This document shows, in pieces, positions 1-6,528 of a DNA stretch of 7,549 nt. Position numbers and translations under genes: made by a program. The stretch is taken from assembly GCA_023146365.1 (NCBI GenBank), contig JAGLCE010000138.1, positions 1-7,549 of the forward strand, written 5' to 3'. The number at the start of each line of letters is the position of its first letter. The first letter of the stretch is position 1. Source of the stretch: Endozoicomonadaceae bacterium. GTDB lineage: Bacteria > Pseudomonadota > Gammaproteobacteria > Pseudomonadales > Endozoicomonadaceae. The notes under the pieces were generated by a model. It had not been told where the DNA came from, ran no database searches, and saw only the letters and a program-made list of their open reading frames with translations.

Positions 1-25
1 ACTGGCTACTGGCTACTGGCTACTG
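1..25. repeat. 7-bp tandem repeat (ACTGGCT, about 3.6 copies) beyond gltX
   Basis: Three full copies of ACTGGCT (1-7, 8-14, 15-21) are followed by a partial ACTG (22-25). The array starts at the window edge, so its full length is unknown. It lies 9 bases past the gltX stop codon, in the 3' flank of that gene. I see no hairpin with a T-run that would make it an intrinsic terminator. It is most simply a short variable-number tandem repeat. Confidence 0.85.
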
Positions 26-33
26 AATTGTCA

Positions 34-1521
34 TCAGGACTCAGACAACTGCTTGTACTCTTTGTCCAACCGCTTGCCTTCTTTCTTGGAGACACCACCC
101 AGCACGTCAATCGCATACCGGATACGGGCACGACTCATATCCGGCCCTAAGATGGCCATGGAATCCACCACAGACCAAGAGCTAGATGTCCCAGCAATAG
201 CAACAAAAATGGGCTGCATCAACTCCCCTACCTTCAGATCAATCGCGGTGGCCAGCCTCTTGATCTCGGCAAAAATAGTATCTTTATCCCACTCCCGTAA
301 CGCTTCCAACCGCCACAATACGAACTGCAGGGCTCTTTTCACGCCGGTATCATCCAGTTTTTTATGCGTCAAAGCATCCAGCTTAATATCCAACATGCCG
401 GTAAACATAAAGCCTGACAACGCAATAAAATCAGTAAACCGCTCGACCCTCTCCTTGGCAAAAGGCAAGAACGGCTTGATATAGTCATCATTCAACCACT
501 CACCGAACAACCGATCGGCAAATTGATCCACGGTCAAATTTTCACGAATCCAACGACCACTCAGCCAGGCCAGTTTCTCCTGATCGAAGATCGGCCCACC
601 CAGTGAAAGCCTTTGAATATCAAAGTGTTCGACCATTTCGTTCAGAGTAAACTTCTCCCGCTCATCCGGCATGGACCATCCCATTCGTCCGAGGTAGTTC
701 AGTACCGCCTCCGGCAGATAGCCCATACGACGATAGTAGTTAATACTGGTCGGATTCTTCCGCTTGGACAGCTTACTTTTATCCGGATTTCGCAGCAGCG
801 GCATATGGCACAATGTCGGCATATCCCAGCCGAAATACTGGTAAAGCAGCTGGTGCTTGGGCGCCGAATTAATCCACTCTTCACCACGGATAACATGGGT
901 AATACCCATCAGGTGATCATCCACCACATTCGCCAAGTGATAGGTCGGCATACCGTCAGCTTTGACCAACACCTGCATATCAATTTGAGCCCAGTCGATA
1001 TCAATAGTGCCACGCAGCATGTCATTGACACTGCACACTCCCTCACTCGGCACCTTCAACCGCACCACATAGGGTTCGCCAGCCGCCACTTTGGCCTGAA
1101 CCTCATCGTCTTTAAGATGCAGACAGTGGCCGTCGTAACCAGGCATCTGCTTGTTGGTCATCTGTTCGGCACGCAGCACATCGAGACGCTCAACAGAACA
1201 AAAACAACGGAATGCCGCTCTTTTTTCCAACAGAATATCCGTATGCTCTGCATAAATGTCACCACGCTCACTCTGCCGGTATGGACCACACGAGCCTCCA
1301 ACATCCGGCCCTTCGCTCCACTCAAGACCTAACCAACGCAAAGAGTCCAGAATCATCTGCTCAGATTCCGGTGTGCTACGCTGTTGATCGGTATCTTCAA
1401 TGCGAAGAATAAATTCACCCCCATGACTACGGGCGAAAACCCAGTTAAACAGAGCGATATATGCGGTGCCGACATGCGGATCACCCGTCGGCGATGGAGC
1501 GACTCGGGTACGGATAGTCAT
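34..1521 (-). CDS. gltX: Glutamyl-tRNA synthetase (class I aminoacyl-tRNA synthetase)
   Basis: This cytoplasmic enzyme charges tRNA-Glu with glutamate using ATP, for translation and, in many bacteria, for tetrapyrrole synthesis. The 495-residue length is close to the 471 of E. coli and similar to Pseudomonas enzymes. The N-terminus carries the class I signature APSPTGDPHVGTAY, with HVGT at residues 16-19 as the HIGH motif, followed by RIEDTD (40-45). A zinc site of the form C-x-C-x24-C-x-H is visible at C106, C108, C133 and H135, with the same spacing as in E. coli GltX. The second ATP-binding signature, KLSKR (250-254), corresponds to KMSKS. The C-terminal part from about residue 340 should be the helical anticodon-binding domain. 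The ATG at 1519-1521 places the HIGH motif at the usual distance from the N-terminus; the ribosome site upstream is weak (GAAAAG). The gene is divergent from the integrase. Its base composition is near-balanced, unlike the AT-rich right half of the window. No frameshift or missing key residue is seen. Confidence 0.97.
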   Translation of the reverse strand: MTIRTRVAPSPTGDPHVGTAYIALFNWVFARSHGGEFILRIEDTDQQRSTPESEQMILDSLRWLGLEWSEGPDVGGSCGPYRQSERGDIYAEHTDILLEKRAAFRCFCSVERLDVLRAEQMTNKQMPGYDGHCLHLKDDEVQAKVAAGEPYVVRLKVPSEGVCSVNDMLRGTIDIDWAQIDMQVLVKADGMPTYHLANVVDDHLMGITHVIRGEEWINSAPKHQLLYQYFGWDMPTLCHMPLLRNPDKSKLSKRKNPTSINYYRRMGYLPEAVLNYLGRMGWSMPDEREKFTLNEMVEHFDIQRLSLGGPIFDQEKLAWLSGRWIRENLTVDQFADRLFGEWLNDDYIKPFLPFAKERVERFTDFIALSGFMFTGMLDIKLDALTHKKLDDTGVKRALQFVLWRLEALREWDKDTIFAEIKRLATAIDLKVGELMQPIFVAIAGTSSSWSVVDSMAILGPDMSRARIRYAIDVLGGVSKKEGKRLDKEYKQLSES

Positions 1522-1737
1522 TGCTTTTCATTAACCATTCGGAAGGTTCATACAGCATAACAGGGGAGCAGCATACGCTAAAGGTGACAAACAGCTAAAA
1601 CGGGTAACGAGTAAGTAGTGCCTACACAGCATCAAGCATTCAGGGCATTTATCACCGACCGATCCAACAGACATATTCCCCCAGATCCGTTCAATCGTCT
1701 GTTATGACACTGCACCAGAGTCTGATATAGTGCTGAT
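1522..1737. other. Divergent intergenic spacer between gltX and the integrase gene
   Basis: This 216-bp spacer must hold the start signals for both divergent genes. The integrase-side promoter is listed separately. On the gltX side I could not find a convincing -35/-10 pair: a TTGTCA-like box (plus-strand TGACAA at 1585-1590) has no acceptable -10 partner. I see no tRNA gene, and so no obvious tRNA attachment site for the neighbouring integrase. Confidence 0.6.
1704..1731 (+). promoter_or_regulatory. Predicted sigma-70 promoter of the integrase gene
   Basis: A -35 box ATGACA (1704-1709, 5 of 6 matches to TTGACA) and a -10 box TATAGT (1726-1731, 5 of 6 matches to TATAAT) are separated by 16 bp. 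The expected transcription start, about 7 bases past the -10, is at or next to the A of the integrase ATG at 1738. That would give a leaderless transcript, which fits the absence of any Shine-Dalgarno-like sequence before the ATG. A direct repeat of CTGATAT (1722-1728 and 1733-1739) overlaps the -10 and the start codon and could be an operator. Both roles are inferred from sequence alone. Confidence 0.45.
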
Positions 1738-2877
1738 ATGCACGATATTTCACACACCCCCCAGCCTATCGGCGTGACCAACACAAAACCAGCCATTCAT
1801 AATCGGCTGGGGGTATCGTCAGATAAAGAGGCACTCGCTCTTTTTCTACGACGTGCTGCAAGACGCTCTAACGAAACAGTAAGACGCTACACGCGCGAAC
1901 TGGTACGGTTTACTGCGTTTATTCGCAAAGAGCTATGGAAAGGGTATGACGCAATCACCGTCGCTGACATAGAAACCTACGTTGACTTCATACAAGCCCC
2001 ATGGCCACACTGGCGCGCGCCAGGGGTTGATCATAACCATCCAGACAAAGTCTATTTTCCTAATCCGATCAAGCCAGGAAAAAGCACAGACCAAATCATC
2101 ACTGTGCTCAGCAGTTTTTTCAGCTACTTGCATATCACAGGCTATATTCTGGGTAATCCCGCCAGTGGCTTCGACAAGACCGGTGAGAAGTTTGCACGAG
2201 GCCATGCAGAACCCCGCTATTTTTTCCAGGATGAGTGGCAGGCAGTGCTTGACACCATGTCAGCCTATCCAGAGAGATCCAAACGTCAGCAACGGGAGAA
2301 AGCACGCCTTCACTATATCATTGCCATCACCTATGGTGCGGCACTCAGACAATCTGAACTGGCTCAGCATAGCTGCCGTGATATCCGAACGGATAACCAG
2401 GGTGATCTCACTCTGCATATACACGGAAAAGGACGACGATTGCGCACCCTTCCCCTCAATAAAGCGATGCTTCAAAGCATTATTCGCTATCGCCAGTTTC
2501 ATCATGTGTCTGACTTTTCGAGAGACGAATTTCCGTTAGCACCACGCTTGTACCCCACGACACAGGAGTCTGATAATTATCGCACCATAACACCTAGACA
2601 GATCAGAAAATGGTTCAGTCAGTTTATGGAATTCTGCGCACACAGAGTAGAGCCTGACAATAAGGATCTAGCGGATCGTTTAAGAGGCAAAACCTTCCAC
2701 TCTTTACGCCATACCGCACTGTCACATCTAGCCAAAGTCATGGATATTGAAGACTTATCGATTTTTGCCGGACACGAATCTATCACGACAACACAGCAAT
2801 ATTACACACCGGAAAAACACCGTTTAAAGCAGTTAACACGGGATCATGGCTTGATCAATTCGGTGAAACAGGCGTAA
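1738..2877 (+). CDS. Tyrosine recombinase / site-specific integrase
   Basis: This 379-residue protein has the two-domain layout of phage- and island-type integrases. The N-terminal helical core-binding (SAM-like) domain spans about residues 28-140, with an NETVRRYTREL segment. The C-terminal catalytic domain spans about 160-365. All expected catalytic residues are visible: R204 in ALRQSEL, K231 in HGKGRR, H321 and R324 in FHSLRHTALSHL, H346 in FAGHESITTT, and the nucleophile Y355 ten residues after the glycine of GHES. The enzyme would cut and rejoin DNA through a 3'-phosphotyrosyl intermediate. The length and the central WRAP...NPIKPGKSTDQI segment point to the phage/island integrase group rather than housekeeping XerC/XerD (about 300 residues). 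It sits next to the drop to AT-rich DNA, so it may mobilise the region to its right. No excisionase gene or repeated attachment core is recognisable. The ATG at 1738 is preferred because no better start with a ribosome site precedes the conserved domain. Confidence 0.93.
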   Translation: MHDISHTPQPIGVTNTKPAIHNRLGVSSDKEALALFLRRAARRSNETVRRYTRELVRFTAFIRKELWKGYDAITVADIETYVDFIQAPWPHWRAPGVDHNHPDKVYFPNPIKPGKSTDQIITVLSSFFSYLHITGYILGNPASGFDKTGEKFARGHAEPRYFFQDEWQAVLDTMSAYPERSKRQQREKARLHYIIAITYGAALRQSELAQHSCRDIRTDNQGDLTLHIHGKGRRLRTLPLNKAMLQSIIRYRQFHHVSDFSRDEFPLAPRLYPTTQESDNYRTITPRQIRKWFSQFMEFCAHRVEPDNKDLADRLRGKTFHSLRHTALSHLAKVMDIEDLSIFAGHESITTTQQYYTPEKHRLKQLTRDHGLINSVKQA

Positions 2878-3003
2878 AACCTCTGTGTACTCTCGCCGCT
2901 CTGCTTGTGGTTATGTCCAGCAGCCTACACGGTAAGGAGTCGACATAAACCCTGGATTTTTAAAAAAGGACAACTACGTCGAGAAATGGGCGTTTACGCG
3001 CAA

Positions 3004-3111
3004 TCAAGCATTCCAAGCATTCCAAGCCTTCCAAGCCTTCCAAGCCTTCCAAGCCTTCCAAGCCTTCCAAGCCTTCCAAGCCTTCCAAGCCTTCCAAGCC
3101 TTCCAAGCCTT
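3004..3111. repeat. 9-bp tandem array, 12 units (CCAAGCCTT)
   Basis: Ten perfect contiguous copies of CCAAGCCTT (3022-3111) are preceded by two variant units, TCAAGCATT (3004-3012) and CCAAGCATT (3013-3021). The diverged units at one end and identical units at the other are typical of an array that grew recently by slippage from the right. The unit is a multiple of three, so copy changes would not shift a reading frame. No convincing gene covers it. It lies at the transition from the integrase segment to the AT-rich block. Confidence 0.95.
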
Positions 3112-3219
3112 TTGTTAATGATAATCGATGAATTATTCCTTACTCTTTTTTTTGCACTATCAATTTTTCACTAGATGCAATATCAACTTAGAAATAAGCA
3201 CATTATTGAGTGACATCAT

Positions 3220-3259
3220 CTTCTGAATAATGGACTCTTTTAACTCTTCTGAATAGTGG
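3220..3259. repeat. 14-bp imperfect direct repeat, 26-bp period
   Basis: CTTCTGAATAATGG (3220-3233) and CTTCTGAATAGTGG (3246-3259) differ at one base and start 26 bp apart. The pair ends 7 bases from the ankyrin stop codon, in its 3' flank. It could be a fragment of a duplicated or inserted sequence, or a chance repeat in AT-rich DNA. I see no protein- or RNA-level role. Confidence 0.5.
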
Positions 3260-3266
3260 TTATTGA

Positions 3267-4037
3267 TTACTCAGTGACCACCCCCTGATTAAGTTTAAAA
3301 TTCACAAGAAACGACAACAATGCTGGCACAGAGTCGGATGAAGCACTCCTAAAATCCTTGGATGTTATTAATTCAAAGACTTCTGGAAAGTCAAATGCAT
3401 TGATATCATGATTGTTAATAAAAAGGGGCTTTCCATTGCTGGGAATTAGGTCAACACTTTGAAGACTCTTTGTTAGTTTATTACATGATTTATTCGCTGT
3501 GATTTCACTTATCTCATCCATAGACATTAAGCTCGCATCATGATCGAAAGAATAACCAATAATAAACTGATCCAGCTTGCTCATTACTACGAGATAAGGT
3601 TTGTCAGAATTCTTAGCAATTCTCATCAACAGTACAATTTCATGGGTGCAACTGTGTCTATAGTAATTTACACTATTTAGATCAGCTCCATAATTAATAA
3701 GGAACATCATCATATTAAAATCTATATTGTTTATAGCTATATTAAGATGTGTATTCTGATCATTGTTTTTAATATTCGTATCAAAACCACAGTCTATCAG
3801 TAATTTGATAAGGCTATAATTTCTTTGAATGACTGCTTTATAAAGTAAAGTATTGCCATTATCATCTCTGACATTGACTGGAATACTATCCTCGATAACA
3901 CCATTGATGGCACCGGCGGCTATCGAGTATTTGACTAACTGTATATCGACTTTGCGACATGCCATCCGAAATAGTTCGTTCGCATCATCACGAGGTAAAT
4001 TAATCGGGCATTCTTTTTTTGATAAAAATTCAATCAC
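3267..4037 (-). CDS. Ankyrin-repeat protein (N-terminus uncertain; frame open to 4217)
   Basis: Two clear ankyrin repeats are visible. One is at residues about 58-91, with DDNGNTLLYKAV, LIKLLIDCGFD and TNIKN. The second is at about 92-124, with NDQNTHLNIAI, MMMFLINYGAD and LNSVN. A weaker one lies at about 20-50. Residues 130-256 show no repeat I recognise. Ankyrin repeats are protein-binding scaffolds, and in host-associated bacteria they often occur in secreted effectors. No signal peptide or membrane segment is seen. The first standard start is GTG at 4035-4037, with AGAGAG only 3 nt upstream, giving 256 residues. The same frame stays open to 4217, however, and the extra codons read like protein (for example IQIAIQAERERVIEFL, which runs into an ankyrin-like helix), with no ATG, GTG or TTG. 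The true N-terminus may be longer, with a frame break near the ATG at 4168-4170. The gene lies directly downstream of the RAP gene on the same strand, probably in one transcript. Confidence 0.75.
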   Translation of the reverse strand: MIEFLSKKECPINLPRDDANELFRMACRKVDIQLVKYSIAAGAINGVIEDSIPVNVRDDNGNTLLYKAVIQRNYSLIKLLIDCGFDTNIKNNDQNTHLNIAINNIDFNMMMFLINYGADLNSVNYYRHSCTHEIVLLMRIAKNSDKPYLVVMSKLDQFIIGYSFDHDASLMSMDEISEITANKSCNKLTKSLQSVDLIPSNGKPLFINNHDINAFDFPEVFELITSKDFRSASSDSVPALLSFLVNFKLNQGVVTE

Positions 4038-4167
4038 TCGCTCTCTTTCTGCTTGTATGGCTATCTGGATTAGGTAATAGAACTTATCATCGATGGCCGA
4101 TTGATATTTTTCTAAAACGATATTATATACATTATCACGAAGGAGCGTTGAAATGAGATATAGCCTG

Positions 4168-4174
4168 CATCCTA
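4168..4174 (-). other. TAGGATG stop/start junction between RAP and ankyrin frames
   Basis: On the minus strand the RAP-frame stop TAG (4174-4172) is separated by one G from an ATG (4170-4168), a spacing typical of translational coupling by re-initiation. The ATG opens a frame that ends after 11 codons. Removing one base directly after the ATG would instead give M-R-L-Y-L-I-S-T-L-L and run uninterrupted into the ankyrin frame. That makes it a plausible ancestral start of the ankyrin gene, now out of frame, or a site of sequence error. Confidence 0.4.
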
Positions 4175-6418
4175 ATAGGGGCAGGGATGATACTTCGCAA
4201 TATGAGTATCGATTTTGTCATATAATGAGAGAAAACATAATGTTTCATTAAACTCTATTGCTAAAGTGGGCACACTAATTACAGTAAATCCCATACATGC
4301 GTATGCCTTCATTTTTGCAATAGATTTACCAGTAAATATGCTTTGCTTCTTATTCAAAAAATGATGAAAACCATCCATTTCAATAATTAACATATATTTG
4401 AGAAAAGCTATATCAACCGGTGGCAGATTATTAATACTAACCTCGCTCGTTATTTCACAATAGACATACTTTTCCATTAAGTTAAGTAATAATTTTTTCT
4501 GCACATTGGATATTGATACCTCATAATTAATATTTATATTTTCATCATAAATTCCTAACCAGAATTTAGCATATCTTATAATTATACTAGGATAATTATC
4601 TGATTCATCTTCCAAGAACATCCTGTCTATTTGTTCGACTAAAGAGAGCATCAATTGACCCAATTCATTTTTCAATTGTTCGTTTTCATCATACCGACTA
4701 TAAAAAGAAGAGACAGACCAACTATAAAAATAAGAGAGAGATGATAACATCAACGATTTATCTTTTTTAGATGTTAACTTATCTATCATGTTACTTCTCA
4801 TAATCCTACGAAGTAGAACTTTTAAATTTCTCAATCTTAATCCTATTACAGCTAATGAATCAAGCATCGACAACATTGTACTGAGCCATATTTTCTCAAT
4901 CTCTTCTGTCTCTTTATGGATAATATTATCTAGTAGTCTATTGGTAAATTCCTCCACATCCTCCGTCCAGTTAGCTCCTATACGTACAAACCTCCCAATA
5001 CTCGATATTAGTTTACAGGTATTTATAATTATTATTTCACTCTCTCTTCCGAATAAAAGAGTTATAAATTTAACAAAAAAATCGTCTACCAATGTCTTAT
5101 TAACATACGGGTCATAAAGTAACATTTTTACCATACCAAATATAATTCTACTCACAAGATTAGCGTTAAGATCAATAAGATTTCCTTTAACATTCAACAA
5201 ATAATTTAATTGACATCCAATGAGTGATTTCAATGACAACTTCAGCTTCAATGGCTCCCCTTGTACCAATTTATATTCTATTAATTGTCCGTAACTCCAT
5301 AGAAGAAGAGACATATTAATAAGAGAAATGTTTTGGATATTTTGTTGTACACAAGGGTCTACTAAATAGTATATTTTGGTTATATTATCAATAGACTTCT
5401 CATTAAAAGCTATTTTCTTAGAGACACGTCCTATACCCCACAGCAGAATGGAGGCATATTGCACGTCTACATCACTTATTTTTTCTGGTGCAATATCCAA
5501 GAGTTTTTCGAATAAATCATTAAGTTTAAAATCAACATCGTAATATATAATTTTTCCGATGTCGTGGATAAGTCTACAAATATCAATAGCATCACAATGG
5601 TGGATTTTTTCTTCTAGAACAAGAATCAATGAATCGATTGCATTCCTGTACAACAATTCATCTAATCTACTTAATCTATGCTGTAACAAAACCGATAATG
5701 ACTGAAAAGCGATCACAATATGATTACATGCAAATTCACTTGACTTATTAGGTATAGCGCACAGTAATATCTCAAAAATTTCATCAAAGTGCCAATGCTT
5801 TTCTTTTAAGGATTTATCTACCAGATTTCCCATCACCCCTAAAAACAAACAAATCTGTTGTTTATTTGGCTGTTTAATATGCGGAATCAAATAGGGCAAT
5901 AGCAAGATAACTACATCAATGATATCTCTAATATTGGCATCCTCCTTCACCCAACTTTTAACAAGTGAGTTTATGCTTACCAATATATTTTCTAATTGAA
6001 AGTATCTAAACTGGCTTTTCTCTTTAGCTATACATTTAAACAAAAAACCAAGTGAACCTTTAACACAATTATCATTTTTACTCAAATAATTGGTTTCAAT
6101 AAGTCTAACTATCCCCGATAACGAACCACAGATATCATTCAATATAAAATTTATTTTACCTGAAGATATTACGGTCAATATTTCAATTGCCATACTCTTA
6201 ATTTCCGAACGCAAATTTATTAATAACCTCTTACAAATAAGACTCGTTATATCACTTAGTAAACTAGACAGGCCAATAGAATTAATAGATATTGAATTGG
6301 CTCGACAGTCCATATTAATCGCCGATATCAACGATTTAATTAACTCTATTTGCAAACACAGGGTCTCGTTTGTTACTTCGAAAAATATGCCAAGACCCCT
6401 TAACTTATGATGAAACAT
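4172..6418 (-). CDS. Helical-repeat protein with C-terminal RAP domain (probably the main part of a larger frameshifted gene)
   Basis: This 748-residue frame is leucine- and isoleucine-rich and almost entirely helical by eye. Repeated helices resemble those of FASTK/OPR-type proteins, notably ILLWGIGRV (324-332) and LLLWSYGQL (371-379). The C-terminus, about residues 677-736, matches a RAP domain: IIEMDGFHHF (678-687) gives the E-x-DG-x-x-H core, followed by a helix with TGKSIAKMKAYACMGF and VISVPTLAIEF. In eukaryotes RAP proteins bind RNA and act on organellar transcripts, and the RAP fold is related to PD-(D/E)XK nucleases. The bacterial role here is unknown, and delivery to a host cell is only a guess. 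The ATG at 6416-6418 has no good ribosome site, and the frame is open upstream to 6559 with protein-like codons (for example CHDLIKTINIP). The real product therefore most likely begins in the preceding frame, joined by a -1 shift at 6547-6553, giving about 984 residues. Strongly AT-rich; the ankyrin gene follows immediately downstream. Confidence 0.8.
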   Translation of the reverse strand: MFHHKLRGLGIFFEVTNETLCLQIELIKSLISAINMDCRANSISINSIGLSSLLSDITSLICKRLLINLRSEIKSMAIEILTVISSGKINFILNDICGSLSGIVRLIETNYLSKNDNCVKGSLGFLFKCIAKEKSQFRYFQLENILVSINSLVKSWVKEDANIRDIIDVVILLLPYLIPHIKQPNKQQICLFLGVMGNLVDKSLKEKHWHFDEIFEILLCAIPNKSSEFACNHIVIAFQSLSVLLQHRLSRLDELLYRNAIDSLILVLEEKIHHCDAIDICRLIHDIGKIIYYDVDFKLNDLFEKLLDIAPEKISDVDVQYASILLWGIGRVSKKIAFNEKSIDNITKIYYLVDPCVQQNIQNISLINMSLLLWSYGQLIEYKLVQGEPLKLKLSLKSLIGCQLNYLLNVKGNLIDLNANLVSRIIFGMVKMLLYDPYVNKTLVDDFFVKFITLLFGRESEIIIINTCKLISSIGRFVRIGANWTEDVEEFTNRLLDNIIHKETEEIEKIWLSTMLSMLDSLAVIGLRLRNLKVLLRRIMRSNMIDKLTSKKDKSLMLSSLSYFYSWSVSSFYSRYDENEQLKNELGQLMLSLVEQIDRMFLEDESDNYPSIIIRYAKFWLGIYDENININYEVSISNVQKKLLLNLMEKYVYCEITSEVSINNLPPVDIAFLKYMLIIEMDGFHHFLNKKQSIFTGKSIAKMKAYACMGFTVISVPTLAIEFNETLCFLSLYDKIDTHIAKYHPCPY

Positions 6419-6528
6419 CGACTTGACTGTCCAATTCCAGTCTGTGAAAAACGACTTCCATCGAATAATTTTTTTAATAAAATGTACTGTATCTTTCGTT
6501 TTGAAATCAGGTATATTTATTGTTTTTA

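Larger units (their letters stand above)
2878..3266. other. Gene-free stretch between the integrase and ankyrin genes
   Basis: This 389-bp region separates the 3' ends of two convergent genes. It contains the 9-bp tandem array (3004-3111), a T8 run (3144-3151), and a 14-bp imperfect direct repeat (3220-3233 and 3246-3259). I looked for intrinsic terminators. CTGCT/AGCAG around 2900-2922 lacks a T-tract, and ATAAT/ATTAT before the T8 run is only 5 A-T pairs, so neither is convincing. The G+C level falls sharply across this stretch. An open frame at 2905-3174 only translates the tandem array as an SLP repeat and is not called as a gene. Confidence 0.6.

Noticed and set aside
613..1332. 239-codon plus-strand open frame opposite gltX
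   Set aside because: It is a shadow of the gltX reading frame on the other strand; all family motifs lie in the minus-strand frame.
2900..2922. Possible terminator hairpin CTGCT/AGCAG after the integrase
   Set aside because: Only 5 bp with a 13-nt loop and no T-tract following.
3004..3111. CRISPR array
   Set aside because: Units are 9 bp and contiguous with no spacers; this is a simple tandem repeat.
3121..3151. ATAAT/ATTAT hairpin before a T8 run as plus-strand terminator
   Set aside because: The stem is five A-T pairs only, and an unpaired stretch separates it from the T run, so it would be too weak.
2905..3174. 89-codon plus-strand open frame with an SLP/SIP repeat protein
   Set aside because: More than a third of it is just the 9-bp array translated. 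Both flanks lack a ribosome site and protein-like sequence, and the unit length of 9 keeps any frame open.
4172..4217. Programmed -1 frameshift from the RAP frame into the ankyrin frame
   Set aside because: The ankyrin frame is -1, but the overlap contains no X-XXY-YYZ heptamer, and a RAP domain normally ends the protein.
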